Below are positions 44,642 through 53,987 of a DNA stretch of 64,000 bases, piece after piece. The notes under the pieces were generated by a model that was not told the origin of the DNA, made no database searches, and saw only the letters and a list, made by a program, of their open reading frames with translations. The stretch is from Sphingobacterium kitahiroshimense. Lineage in GTDB: Bacteria; Bacteroidota; Bacteroidia; Sphingobacteriales; Sphingobacteriaceae. Each line of letters begins with the position of its first letter. Positions within the stretch are counted from its first letter, which is position 1. A program made the translations under genes and the position numbers. The stretch covers positions 5,952,001 through 6,016,000 of the forward strand of contig NZ_JAOQNK010000001.1 in assembly GCF_025961315.1 (NCBI RefSeq), read 5' to 3'.

Positions 44642-45031
44642 TTAACCTATTTTGGGAGGTAACCAGATGTTTGAAAATTCCGAATAATAATTATTTTGCT
44701 GAAATCCGAATTTTTGTTTGGCAACAAAAGAAAATTCTTTCAGATTTATATCAAATGGAATGGTTAAGAAAACGGAACAAGAAGAAGAGAGGCATCTACA
44801 TGTTACATGATCGCACTTGCTATGGTTGCAGTCTCCGTGATCAGCTTTTTTAGAAGTATTATCTGAACAGGTATTATTTGTTTTTGAATGGGTAGTGTGC
44901 TGTTCGTGCGCAGTTGAAGTATGTTGCTTTTTAGTACTATCCTTTTCACAGGAATAGCCCGTACTTGGCAACAATAAAAAGCCAAGACAGATTAACAAGA
45001 TAATACCAATATGAGTCTTCAAATTCTTCAA
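44642..45031 (-). CDS. His/Cys-rich exported small protein, likely metal-binding
   Basis: A 129-residue protein with a signal peptide (about 1-28, ending TGYSC). The mature part is rich in His, Cys, Thr and Lys: HTSTAHEQHTTHSK, then CNHSKCDHVTCRCLSSSC, a cluster of Cys and His residues suited to metal chelation. The C-terminus has a hydrophobic stretch and ends WLPPKIG. It is the first gene of the copper operon on the minus strand. The start is a TTG at 45031, with no in-frame ATG between it and the upstream stop; a second in-frame TTG, three codons later, is also possible. The role is copper buffering or sensing by inference. Confidence 0.75.
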   Translation of the reverse strand: MKNLKTHIGIILLICLGFLLLPSTGYSCEKDSTKKQHTSTAHEQHTTHSKTNNTCSDNTSKKADHGDCNHSKCDHVTCRCLSSSCSVFLTIPFDINLKEFSFVAKQKFGFQQNNYYSEFSNIWLPPKIG

Positions 45032-45412
45032 TATTACAAATTTATAAATTAATTGTATTATTTAGCGATATGATGGTAATTTTTATTTTCTGTAATAGCT
45101 ATGGTATCATTTTAAATGTTTACATATAATTACTGCTAGCTTCTTCAGCCATGGAAATTTTACATTGAACAATATTAAAAACAGAAAATTATAAGTTGAT
45201 ATTTGTATTGTTTTTTAATCTCTTAAAAACTATTAAAAAAATTGATGCCTGAAATATCTGGTTTCTAGATTTATTCTGATCTCATTATCTAACCAACCTA
45301 CTTTACTAAAACAACTTTATCAGTTATGTGTTTAATCTTAAACATCTGATCTGCAATGGTTCGTGTTTTGTTTTTTTTAATAAATTAAGTTGAACAACCT
45401 AAAGATCACGTT
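45032..45412. other. 381-bp divergent region upstream of the copper operon
   Basis: No gene, repeat or clear terminator is seen. Highly AT-rich. It should contain the promoters of the copper operon and of the 241-residue hypothetical gene. Confidence 0.4.
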
Positions 45413-46138
45413 ATGCAGTTTGCTACTCTGACCAGATCCATCCTGTTAGACCTGCAGTCAAAAGGATATAATATATTAACCTCTAAGAATAGGATTGATG
45501 ATGAGAACCCTACCTGGTATCCGATCAGTGTGCCCAATGTATGGGATTATCTGCTACAGCTAGATAGTAAAACAAATGTATTGAGTTTTCAGGAACCGGC
45601 TGTCCTTGTTATTGAAGATGCTTTGTTAAATGCGGAAGATGAGCAGCTTGATGGGGAGGTATTTATTGAGGATGATCATTATTTAAGACTGAACCAACGG
45701 CTTCACATCTATAATCAATATTATCAATTTGTAGCCAATCCGGAAGTTTATGATTTTTCATTCGACCCGCAAAGATTGATTATCCGTAATTATGCGCTGC
45801 ATACTGGGGATCATAGTATGTATCTGGACTATCTGCAATTACATTATCCTGAACATGTTGCTGTAGGAATGAATGATTTGGAGTCTTTGACTCGATCTTT
45901 AATCTGTCTTGATGCTACTCAAGCACATAAGTGGTTTATGATGCACAATGTCGCAGTCGTAGAATCTGATATTTGGGTCTGTGATGAAGATGCTATTTTA
46001 AAAGTATTGGCTGTTCGGGGAGATGATCATACCTGGCATATTTCTGGTGATACTGACGAATTAATCTACAATCTTATTGCGCCACAAGATGTCTTGCCTA
46101 TGCATGATCTGTTTTGGATTGATACAAGGGTAAGATAG
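45413..46138 (+). CDS. Conserved-looking hypothetical protein
   Basis: A 241-residue cytoplasmic protein with no signal peptide or membrane segment. It is acidic and aromatic-rich with a likely alpha/beta fold. Notable blocks are NPTWYPISVPNVWDYL, a repeated DD/ED cluster (EDDHYLRLNQRLHIYNQYY) and the C-terminal LIYNLIAPQDVLPMHDLFWIDTRVR. I do not recognise the family. It is alone, between the copper operon (divergent) and the efflux operon (convergent, with a terminator between). Its codon use and clear start and stop support a real gene. Confidence 0.7.
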   Translation: MQFATLTRSILLDLQSKGYNILTSKNRIDDENPTWYPISVPNVWDYLLQLDSKTNVLSFQEPAVLVIEDALLNAEDEQLDGEVFIEDDHYLRLNQRLHIYNQYYQFVANPEVYDFSFDPQRLIIRNYALHTGDHSMYLDYLQLHYPEHVAVGMNDLESLTRSLICLDATQAHKWFMMHNVAVVESDIWVCDEDAILKVLAVRGDDHTWHISGDTDELIYNLIAPQDVLPMHDLFWIDTRVR

Positions 46139-46150
46139 GGGATATTATGC

Positions 46151-46197
46151 TATCAAAAAAAAAGGATCGATTGTATGTCGATCCTTTTTTTTTGATA
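46151..46197. terminator. Bidirectional intrinsic terminator
   Basis: A 20-bp perfect stem (46151-46170 with 46178-46197) and loop TTGTATG. Runs of nine A and nine T on the two sides make it work in both directions. It separates the convergent hypothetical gene and efflux operon. Confidence 0.95.
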
Positions 46198-46209
46198 TGC
46201 TATGATTAT

Positions 46210-47622
46210 TTATTCTGTTCCTCCACCCAATGCACGATAAAGATCTGTTGAAGCATCAAATTGTTCTTTTTGAATCGAAATGGCCTCTAGATCATTTTGA
46301 AGGGAGTTATTCTGTGCAGTGATAACTTCAAGATATGTTGCCATTCCACTTCTATACAGCAACATTGCATCACTAACAGCCTTTTGCAATGCCGTTTTTT
46401 TCTGTTCTATCAGTGTAATACGTTGGCTTGCGTACTCTCTTTTTGCTAAAGCATCAGATACCTCACTCACAGCAGTCATGACTGCCAGACGAAATTGTTC
46501 GGCAGATTTTTCCTGTTCGATTTTTGCTATTTCATAAGCTGTTTTTAACTTCTTATTTTGAAAAATAGGTTGCGTAATGTTACCAGCAATATTCTTTACT
46601 AATGAACCCGGTAAATCAAACCAATTTTCAAACTGGAATGAATTTGTTCCAATAGAAGGAGTTAATCTCAAAGATGGATACATCTGAGCCTTTGCAAGAC
46701 CAGTACCTGCGTTAGCAACTACCACAGCGTATTCTGCAGCTCTAACATCAGGACGTCTACTGAGCATATCGGCAGGAACACCTATTGGAAAGCTTTCCAC
46801 AAAGGGTGTCGTATCCATTGTATTTGCTCGTGATATGCTATCTGGAAAAGACCCACAAAGAATACTCAGTACATTCTCTTGTAGTGCGATGTTTTGCTTA
46901 GCAAGAGGTACCAATAATTCAGCAGTTTTCTTCTGGGCTTCAGCTTGATCCACTGCCAGTGAATTGGTTTGCGCAGACTCGAACTGAAGTTTTATGATGT
47001 GCAAAGTCGTATCGCTCAAAGCAATATTTTGCGAAGCAACTTTAAGTTGCTCATCCAAAGTAATTAAATTGTAATAAGCCTGTGCGACTTGACTTACAAT
47101 ACGTGTTCGCAATGCTGATAAATTTTCACGTTGCATGAAGAAGCTTGCTCTTGCAGATTCTTTTTGCAACGCAACTTTCCCCCATATATCCGCTTCCCAC
47201 GAAATATTAAGAGAAGCAGAATAATCGTCCATGTGTTGATTTCCTGTAAACTGCTCACTCAAAGAACCGTTCAAAGAGCTTTTTGATAAATAGTTCCTTG
47301 CCGCAGATATCGAAAGATCAGCTGTAGGAAGAAGTCCCAGTTTTGCCTGTTTATAGGAAAGATCCAGTTGACGAAGACTCATCATAGCGATCGATATATC
47401 CTTGTTCTTATCAAGTGCCTTATCGATCAAAGCCGTCAAATGAGTATCTTTAAAGAAGGTTTTATAGGGTAGACTAATGCTATCACCTGTCACCGCAATC
47501 GTATTCCTATAATGTTGTGGGGTCTCCAACTCTGGACGACTATACTTTTTGTTTACAGAGCAGGATGACAATAAAGTTGCCATTCCAACAGCGTAAATTA
47601 TATTATTTATAGATAATGCCAT
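46210..47622 (-). CDS. RND efflux outer-membrane lipoprotein (TolC/NodT family)
   Basis: A 470-residue outer-membrane factor. Lipoprotein signal with lipobox LLSSC (Cys about 21). It has the NodT-type head (YSRPELETPQHYR), and two helical halves with the usual outer-membrane factor segments: SLNISWEADIWGKVALQKESARASF, GVPADMLSRRPDVRAAEYAVV, a common signature of this family, and MLLYRSGMATYLEVITAQNNSLQ. It forms the exit channel of the tripartite pump. Its start overlaps the RND gene stop by one base (TAATG), so the two are translationally coupled. Confidence 0.95.
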   Translation of the reverse strand: MALSINNIIYAVGMATLLSSCSVNKKYSRPELETPQHYRNTIAVTGDSISLPYKTFFKDTHLTALIDKALDKNKDISIAMMSLRQLDLSYKQAKLGLLPTADLSISAARNYLSKSSLNGSLSEQFTGNQHMDDYSASLNISWEADIWGKVALQKESARASFFMQRENLSALRTRIVSQVAQAYYNLITLDEQLKVASQNIALSDTTLHIIKLQFESAQTNSLAVDQAEAQKKTAELLVPLAKQNIALQENVLSILCGSFPDSISRANTMDTTPFVESFPIGVPADMLSRRPDVRAAEYAVVVANAGTGLAKAQMYPSLRLTPSIGTNSFQFENWFDLPGSLVKNIAGNITQPIFQNKKLKTAYEIAKIEQEKSAEQFRLAVMTAVSEVSDALAKREYASQRITLIEQKKTALQKAVSDAMLLYRSGMATYLEVITAQNNSLQNDLEAISIQKEQFDASTDLYRALGGGTE

Positions 47623-50600
47623 TATTCAACGCTTTGAATTTTTTGATTTTGATTTTTACCCGATACCTTTTCCTGCAGATATTGAAAGAGAATATAAAGG
47701 ATCGGTATGACAAATACACCCAATAGGACGCCTGAAAGCATCCCTATTGCAGCACCTGTACTGATCGATCTATTACCCATTGCAGATCCACCCGTAGCAA
47801 ACATTAATGGAATCATACCAGCAATAAAAGCTAGAGATGTCATGATGATAGGACGTAATCTTGATTTTGCACCCTCAATAGCAGACTCTACAATAGAATA
47901 ACCTGCAGCTCGACGTTGTACGGCAAATTCGATGATTAAGATTGCATTTTTAGCTAATAGCCCCACAAGCATAATTAATCCTACTTGTACATAAATATTA
48001 TTATCCAATCCTATAGCTTTAATTGAAGCAAATGCACCAATGATACCTGTTGGAATAGATAGCAATACTGCTAGTGGTAAAAGGTAACTTTCATACTGCG
48101 CCGCTAATAAAAAGTAAACGAATAGGAGACACAACGATAAAATAATTAACGTTTGATTTCCTGCTGACTTTTCTTCTAAACTTAAGCCAGTCCATTCGTA
48201 ACCGTAGTCTGAAGGCAATTTGCTCAATACATTTTTTTCCAGATTATCCATGATTTCACCATTACTCGCGCCGGGTAGGGGCACTACACTAATGGTCAAC
48301 GCATTAAATAAGTTGTATCTGCTTAAGGATTCAGGACCATATGCTTTATGTAGGGTAACAAGTGATTTCACAGGAACCATTTGATTTTGGTCATTCCGGA
48401 CAAATATTTCATTAAAGGAATCTTCGTCTGTTCTGAATATTCCATCAGCTTTCACATTGACACGATAGAATTTTCCAAATCGTGTAAAGTTCATGGACTG
48501 ATCACCTGCGAAATAGGTCTGGATGACGTTCATCATATTACTGATTTCTACACCCATTTGTTGGGCTTTATCCTCATCAACTTCAAGTTCTAATTGCGGG
48601 AAGTCCGTACGGAATGTTGTATAAGCAAATTGTACCCCTGGTTGTTGCATAATTTTCCCAATAACCTCATCAGACATCTGTTTTAGCTTTTCGGGAGATT
48701 TCCCTGCCTTATCTTGTAACACGATTTCGGCACCGCTTGTAACCCCATATCCGTCTATCGGTGGACTTCTAAAGGCCATAATAGTAGCTTCTTTAACCGT
48801 TGCAAACTTTGCTGTTAGATTTCCTAAAATCACGTCAATATCTTTCTCCGCACCACGATCTTTCTTATCTTTCAACTTGATAAAACCCATAGCATATGCT
48901 GGACTGGCACTATTTGATAAAATATTGAAGCCTGTAATAATGGTACTATTCTGTACTGATTCTTCTTTTTCCAACATATCATCTATACGTGCAGCAGCGG
49001 CAGTTGTCCGATCTAAGGCAGTACCTGGAGGCATACTTAAACTGAAGATAATAAATGAATCATCTTCCATCGGTACAAAGCTTTTTGGTGTACTGATCAT
49101 CATCCAGCCTGCTAGTGCAGTAATCACAATAACTAAACCTGCACCGATCCACTTTTTAACAATTAAGAACCGTAACCCTTTGATATATTTACCTGTTAAA
49201 TTCTCAAATCCAGCATTAAATGCAGTAAAGAATCTTTTTCCAAATCCTTTCTTTTCGACTTCTCCATGTTGACCCTCGGCATGATTATTTTTCAATAATA
49301 AGGCACATAGGGCAGGAGTAAGGGTTAATGCATTGATCGCAGATATAATAATTGCAATCGCTAATGTATAGGCAAACTGCTTATAAAAAATACCTGCAGA
49401 TCCTGTCATAAAACCAATCGGTATAAATACCGCAGACATGACTAAAGTGATCGATACAACTGCACCTGTGATCTCGCCCATAGCACTATGAGTTGCCTCT
49501 TTTCCGGTCATGTTTGTACCTTCCATTTTACTATGGACGGCTTCGACGACCACAATGGCATCATCGACGACAATACCGATTGCAAGTACCAGTGCAAAGA
49601 GTGTCAATACGTTTATGGTGAAACCAAAAGCAAGGAGAAAGAAAAATGTTCCTATGATCGCTACCGGTACAGCAATTGCAGGTATAATGGTCGATCTAAA
49701 GTCTTGTAAAAACAAGAATACGACGATAAACACCAGAATAAATGCTTCAATCAAAGTAGATTTCACCTGGCCTGTTGCTTCGTCCAAACGCTCTTTTGTA
49801 CTCATCAAACTCGTGTAGTCTACGCCGGGAGGAAAGTTTTTGGAAGCACTCTTTAATACATCGCGTACACCGATTTCGATGTCATTTGCATTAGATCCCG
49901 TAGTCTGGAGAATTGCAACAGTAACTGAATTTTTACCACTCATAGTTGTATTTCCACTATAACTAAGAGAGCCAAATTCTATACGTGCTACATCTTTCAA
50001 GCGTACCAAAAGTTCGCCATCACGTTTAACAACGATATTTTCATATTCATGAGGTTGACTCTTTTTACCTTTATAACGCATAACGTATTCCAATGCCGCA
50101 TTCGATTCCTCACCCAATTTACCGGGTGCCACCTCTAAACTTTGAGTGCCAATGGCTTTACTTACATCAGCAGGTTCTAAACCATAAGATGCCATTTTCT
50201 GCGGATTGAGCCAAACACGCATCGAATAGTCCTTTAAACCAAAAACTTGTGCCTGACCTACACCAGGTACACGTTTAATTTGTGGTATGACATTAATGTT
50301 GACATAGTTTTGAAGAAACAACTCATCATATTTTTCATTATCTTCCGTATACACGTTGAAAATTATGATCATACTGTTTTGTTGCTTTGAGGTTGTAAGC
50401 CCCATCCGGATTACTTCTTCTGGAAGTATGGGCGTTGCTTGTTGTACTCTGTTTTGCACGTTTACAGCGGCCTGATCAGGATTGACACCTTGTTTGAAGA
50501 TAATGGAAATGGAAAAAGAACCATCATTACTTGCAGTAGACTTGATATACTGCATGTTTTCCACACCATTGATCTGCTCTTCCAGTGGTGTTACCACTGA

Positions 50601-50777
50601 GCGGATCACGGCCTCACTGTTCCCACCAGGATAACTCCCCGAAACCATTACGGTGGGTGGAGATATATCTGGAAATCTTGTTACAGGAAGTCTTAATAAT
50701 CCTATAACACCCAATATTAATAGCACAACCGAAATAACGGTGGCCATTACTGGTCTATCTATAATCTTTTTTAACAT
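47622..50777 (-). CDS. RND multidrug efflux permease (HAE1/AcrB-like)
   Basis: A 1,051-residue inner-membrane pump of the hydrophobe/amphiphile efflux family, driven by the proton gradient. The N-terminus MLKKIIDRPVMATVISVVLLILGVIGLLRLPVTRFPDISPP is classical. Twelve membrane segments in two sets of six flank two large periplasmic loops. TM4 carries the conserved double acid GIVVDDAIVVVEAVHSKM used in proton relay, and PGGNSEAVIRSV and GRNALLA-type segments are replaced by the local QVGLIMLVGLLAKNAILIIEFAVQRR. It should export lipophilic drugs, dyes or detergents; the substrate profile is not visible. It lies 19 bp after the adaptor gene. Confidence 0.97.
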   Translation of the reverse strand: MLKKIIDRPVMATVISVVLLILGVIGLLRLPVTRFPDISPPTVMVSGSYPGGNSEAVIRSVVTPLEEQINGVENMQYIKSTASNDGSFSISIIFKQGVNPDQAAVNVQNRVQQATPILPEEVIRMGLTTSKQQNSMIIIFNVYTEDNEKYDELFLQNYVNINVIPQIKRVPGVGQAQVFGLKDYSMRVWLNPQKMASYGLEPADVSKAIGTQSLEVAPGKLGEESNAALEYVMRYKGKKSQPHEYENIVVKRDGELLVRLKDVARIEFGSLSYSGNTTMSGKNSVTVAILQTTGSNANDIEIGVRDVLKSASKNFPPGVDYTSLMSTKERLDEATGQVKSTLIEAFILVFIVVFLFLQDFRSTIIPAIAVPVAIIGTFFFLLAFGFTINVLTLFALVLAIGIVVDDAIVVVEAVHSKMEGTNMTGKEATHSAMGEITGAVVSITLVMSAVFIPIGFMTGSAGIFYKQFAYTLAIAIIISAINALTLTPALCALLLKNNHAEGQHGEVEKKGFGKRFFTAFNAGFENLTGKYIKGLRFLIVKKWIGAGLVIVITALAGWMMISTPKSFVPMEDDSFIIFSLSMPPGTALDRTTAAAARIDDMLEKEESVQNSTIITGFNILSNSASPAYAMGFIKLKDKKDRGAEKDIDVILGNLTAKFATVKEATIMAFRSPPIDGYGVTSGAEIVLQDKAGKSPEKLKQMSDEVIGKIMQQPGVQFAYTTFRTDFPQLELEVDEDKAQQMGVEISNMMNVIQTYFAGDQSMNFTRFGKFYRVNVKADGIFRTDEDSFNEIFVRNDQNQMVPVKSLVTLHKAYGPESLSRYNLFNALTISVVPLPGASNGEIMDNLEKNVLSKLPSDYGYEWTGLSLEEKSAGNQTLIILSLCLLFVYFLLAAQYESYLLPLAVLLSIPTGIIGAFASIKAIGLDNNIYVQVGLIMLVGLLAKNAILIIEFAVQRRAAGYSIVESAIEGAKSRLRPIIMTSLAFIAGMIPLMFATGGSAMGNRSISTGAAIGMLSGVLLGVFVIPILYILFQYLQEKVSGKNQNQKIQSVE

Positions 50778-50796
50778 GTTGATACTCGTCTAAAAA

Positions 50797-51945
50797 TTAA
50801 TTTTTTAATGAGTCTTGACTGATTACTTTAGGTTGAACTACAATTCCTTCTGTTAATTGGTCAATACTATTTACGGCTATTTTATCGCCCGCTTTTACGC
50901 CGGATTTGATGATATAATCTGCACCTGTTCTACCATTTATTTCAATAGGTTTCATTGCCACTTTATTGCTGTCAGCGAGGACATAAACAAAAAATTTGTC
51001 TTGAATATCTTTCACTGCTGCCATAGGTAGCTTGATTGCACTGTTCAGACTTTTAGTTAAAACCACTCGCGCTGCACCTCCTGAGCGTAAAATTTTATCT
51101 GGATTTGAAAATACCGCTTTTAGTGATATCGTTCCTGTGTTACGATCAATGTTACCACTTGCAATTTCAACCTGACCTTTTTGATTATATTTGTTACCGT
51201 CGGCCATGATAATCTCTACCGTGTTCATTCCGGCATCTGTTTTTCTATCATTCATAAAAGCAATAAATTTTGCTTCATTGAGGTTGAAGTAAACAAATAC
51301 CTGATCGATTTCAGATAAACTTGTCAATGGATTGACATCAGAAGGTGTGACCAAATTTCCGACCCTACTCGGAATACGGCCTATATATCCACTTACTGGT
51401 GCTTTGATAATTGCGAAGGCAGCGTTTAACTGTGAAGAGCTCACTGCTGATTTGGCTTGTGCCACTTGAGCACTTGCTGCATCATATTGCGCTTGTGCAG
51501 TTTTTAGCTGTAGGTCTGAAACAACCTTTCCCTGAACTAGAGGTCTTATTTTTTCTAATTCAATCTGTGCATTTGCCTGTGCAGCTAGTGCCGATTGTAA
51601 CGAAGCTTTACTGTTGTTCACCTGTTCATTAAAAACATCACTTTTAATTTTAAAAAGTGATTGCCCCTTTTGTACATATTGTCCTTCCTTCACATATGTT
51701 ACTTCGAGGTAACCAGAAACTTGTGCTCTAATATCGACATTGACTGTTCCCTCTATGGTACCAGGATAAGTTTCTACGATCGTAGTAGGAGATTCTTTTA
51801 ATTCAATGAAATCAGCAGGAACAGCTTGTTGTTCATACGATCCATCTTGTTTTTGTCCGCCACATGAAATAAATAATAAACCGAAAGCAAATACGGCTGT
51901 ATATAGATTGAAATTGTTTGTTGCTTTGAATTCTTGCTTTACCAT
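50797..51945 (-). CDS. RND efflux periplasmic adaptor (membrane fusion) lipoprotein
   Basis: A 382-residue adaptor. Predicted lipoprotein (LLFISCGGQKQ, lipidated Cys about 28). It has the lipoyl-like half-motifs (VDIRAQVSGYLEVTYVKEGQYVQKGQSLFKI and IIKAPVSGYIGRIPSRVGNLV), the alpha-helical hairpin between them (VNNSKASLQSALAAQANAQIELEKIRPL), and the beta-barrel and membrane-proximal regions to residue 380. It links the inner-membrane pump to the outer-membrane channel. First gene of the three-gene efflux operon. No regulator gene is adjacent. Confidence 0.95.
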   Translation of the reverse strand: MVKQEFKATNNFNLYTAVFAFGLLFISCGGQKQDGSYEQQAVPADFIELKESPTTIVETYPGTIEGTVNVDIRAQVSGYLEVTYVKEGQYVQKGQSLFKIKSDVFNEQVNNSKASLQSALAAQANAQIELEKIRPLVQGKVVSDLQLKTAQAQYDAASAQVAQAKSAVSSSQLNAAFAIIKAPVSGYIGRIPSRVGNLVTPSDVNPLTSLSEIDQVFVYFNLNEAKFIAFMNDRKTDAGMNTVEIIMADGNKYNQKGQVEIASGNIDRNTGTISLKAVFSNPDKILRSGGAARVVLTKSLNSAIKLPMAAVKDIQDKFFVYVLADSNKVAMKPIEINGRTGADYIIKSGVKAGDKIAVNSIDQLTEGIVVQPKVISQDSLKN

Positions 51946-52402
51946 TTTTTTATGATTAAAATTTCAAATACAAATAACAGAAGATTAGATGGTTTAAGAA
52001 AGAAATAATTGACTGAACTGGTGAAAATAGCTTCTGAACCGAAATAGTGATCTACTGAATCATCACGATGTAAATTGGTAAGTATAGCCGATTGTTTTTG
52101 TTTTAATACGATAAAATTAGAATTAAGTCTAGTAACAATTAGGATGTTAAATTTAAAATTATCGAGAGCAACAGCTATATTATTTTTATTTCATGTAACA
52201 GCAGTTTTGTAATTTATTGCTTTCTGTTGATGGAATTTTTTGTGATCAGAATGGTTTTTAATGTCAAAACAATCAATGTGTTGTGTTTTTTTACAATTAT
52301 GTCATGTGATTTTTTATAGATAAACTCAACATAATAATTATTATTTCAAAATGTCAATGTTCATGCGATGGGAATGAATGTTTATATTTTATATCTTTGT
52401 TA
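51946..52402. other. 457-bp divergent region upstream of efflux operon and thiamin operon
   Basis: AT-rich, no gene. The minus strand should hold the efflux promoter. The right end carries the thiM promoter box at 52392. An ORF on the minus strand across the riboswitch (52458-52652) is a shadow of thiM and the aptamer. Confidence 0.5.
52392..52399 (+). promoter_or_regulatory. Bacteroidota-type -7 box (TAnnTTTG) of the thi operon
   Basis: TATCTTTG matches the TAnnTTTG consensus exactly and ends 3 bp before the TPP aptamer, so transcription would start at the first base pairs of P1. A clear -33 TTG is not seen. Confidence 0.65.
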
Positions 52403-52481
52403 TGCTTTAGGGGTATTCTAAAAAAGAATTGAGAGAGTCCCTTTGAACCTGACACGGCTAATACCGACGTAGGGAAAAGCA
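52403..52481 (+). ncRNA. TPP (thiamin pyrophosphate) riboswitch aptamer
   Basis: The conserved TPP aptamer core is present: GGGGT..., then the diagnostic CTTTGAACCTGA and GCTAATACCGACGTAGGGAA. P1 closes as TGCTTT (52403-52408) with AAAGCA (52476-52481). It precedes thiM, the first gene of a thiamin salvage operon, which is the expected place. When thiamin pyrophosphate is bound, downstream expression should be reduced. Confidence 0.96.
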
Positions 52482-52483
52482 AT

Positions 52484-52518
52484 ACAGTACACCTGTGCTG
52501 TTTTGTATGTGGTTTTTT
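52484..52518 (+). terminator. Candidate expression platform hairpin of the TPP riboswitch
   Basis: A weak stem, ACAGTAC (52484-52490) with GTGCTGT (52495-52501, one G-U pair), loop ACCT. It is followed by TTTT and then a second T-run at about 52513-52518. This looks like a transcription terminator between the aptamer and thiM, so control by attenuation is likely. Confidence 0.55.
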
Positions 52519-52548
52519 CCTAAAGCATTCAATCTTTTATTAAATGAA

Positions 52549-53349
52549 ATGAATATGGAGAAAACACTTTGGATGCATATCCAACAAGTAAGAGCACAAT
52601 CGCCACTCGTACATAACATTACTAATTTTGTCGTCATGAATAATACTGCCAATGCCTTATTGGCTGTTGGAGCTTCACCTATTATGGCTCATGCTAAATC
52701 TGAAGTAGTCGAGATGGTCACTATCAGCGATTCACTTGTTATTAACATAGGAACATTAGATGAAGTGTGGTCAGAATCTATGTTATTGGCTGCAAATACT
52801 GCTTCTCAATTAGGGAAACCTTGGATTTTAGATCCTGTTGGAGCGGGGGCGACATCTTATCGCGATCATATTCTAAAAGAATTGCTTCGTGAAAAACCAA
52901 CTGTCATAAGAGGTAATGCATCTGAAATTATTGCACTAAACAAATCTAATCTTATAAAGACGAAAGGAGTGGATAGTACTTCTCAAAGTGGTGAAGCAGT
53001 TAAAGCCGCATTAGATCTTCATCGACAATATGGTTCCGTTGTTTGTATTTCTGGCGAAACTGATATTGTGATTTCTGGGAGTCAGGAGATTCATCTAAAA
53101 AATGGACATCTTTTGATGACAAAGGTAACCGGGTTAGGATGTTCTGCAAGTGCGATTGTTGGAGCCTTTATAGCTGTAATAGCCAATAAAACAGAGGCAG
53201 TAACTGCTGCAATGGCTCTCATGGGAGTAGCTGGAGAACTAGCTGAAAAGGAAAGTGATGGACCGGGTAGTCTGCAGGTTAAACTTCTTGATAAGCTATA
53301 TAACATCACTGAAACTGAATTTGGGAATACATTAAAATTTAGCATATAA
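52549..53349 (+). CDS. thiM: Hydroxyethylthiazole kinase ThiM
   Basis: A 266-residue ThiM, which phosphorylates 4-methyl-5-(2-hydroxyethyl)thiazole so it can be joined to the pyrimidine. It has RAQSPLVHNITNFVVMNNTANALLAVGASPIMAHA, the signature block, WILDPVGAGATSYR, VIRGNASEI and the catalytic-site TKVTGLGCSASAIVGAF (a G-C-S string near the active site). I start at ATG 52549 (or 52555); the longer frame to 52495 lies in the riboswitch expression platform. It is the first gene after the TPP riboswitch, and its stop overlaps thiE by one base. Confidence 0.97.
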   Translation: MNMEKTLWMHIQQVRAQSPLVHNITNFVVMNNTANALLAVGASPIMAHAKSEVVEMVTISDSLVINIGTLDEVWSESMLLAANTASQLGKPWILDPVGAGATSYRDHILKELLREKPTVIRGNASEIIALNKSNLIKTKGVDSTSQSGEAVKAALDLHRQYGSVVCISGETDIVISGSQEIHLKNGHLLMTKVTGLGCSASAIVGAFIAVIANKTEAVTAAMALMGVAGELAEKESDGPGSLQVKLLDKLYNITETEFGNTLKFSI

Positions 53350-53987
53350 TGGATTTCGATACTTCTTTTCCTTATCAGTTATATCTTGTGATTTCAGAGC
53401 AGGATTGTCGTGGAATAAATTATCTTCCTGTTGCGGAGCGCGCTATTATTGGTGGTGTAGATATTATACAGCTTCGAGAAAAAGAGCTAACGACCCGTCT
53501 TTACTTGGCAAAAGCCCACCAATTGAAAGAGATCACTGACAAATATGGGATTCCTTTAATCATCAATGATAATCTTGAAGTGGCCCAAGAATTGGGTGCG
53601 GCTGGTATTCATGTAGGTAACCATGATATTTCTCCTAGTCATATTAGAAAAGCTTGGTATAGCCCAAGACCTCTGGTCGGTTATTCTATTGAAAATCTTG
53701 AACAGTTGAAAAATGAGCAGATTCCATTATCCGATTACTTGGGTATCAGCCCTGTATTCAATACTGAAACCAAAAAGGATACCATCACAGAATGGGGCTT
53801 AGAAGGTATTGTGAATATTCGACAACGAACAGATAAACCGTTGGTTGCTATTGGCAATATCCATATACAAAATGCTCGTCGTGTTATACAGGCAGGTGCC
53901 GATTGTTTAGCTGTAGTGTCTGCGATATGTGGGAGTGAAAATCCAGAAAAAGCAGCATTTGAACTTAAAAATGAAATTTTAAAATGA
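53349..53987 (+). CDS. thiE: Thiamine phosphate synthase ThiE
   Basis: A 212-residue TIM-barrel enzyme that joins hydroxymethylpyrimidine diphosphate and thiazole phosphate to thiamin phosphate. Diagnostic blocks: VDIIQLREKELTTR (the Q-R-E motif binding the diphosphate), PLIINDNLEVAQELGAAGIHVG, LVGYSIENLEQL, LGISPVFNTETKKD and LVAIGNIHIQNARRVIQAGADCLAVVSAI. Start codon overlaps the thiM stop (TAATG). The final residues overlap thiD by four bases, giving translational coupling along the operon. Confidence 0.96.
   Translation: MDFDTSFPYQLYLVISEQDCRGINYLPVAERAIIGGVDIIQLREKELTTRLYLAKAHQLKEITDKYGIPLIINDNLEVAQELGAAGIHVGNHDISPSHIRKAWYSPRPLVGYSIENLEQLKNEQIPLSDYLGISPVFNTETKKDTITEWGLEGIVNIRQRTDKPLVAIGNIHIQNARRVIQAGADCLAVVSAICGSENPEKAAFELKNEILK

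Noticed and set aside
45037..45044. TAAATTTG on the minus strand as the copper operon promoter
   Set aside because: It lies only 6 bases from the start codon, so the transcript would be leaderless or lack the start; the match is probably chance.
52458..52652. Minus-strand ORF across the riboswitch and thiM start
   Set aside because: It overlaps a clear TPP aptamer and the thiM start, and has no family resemblance.
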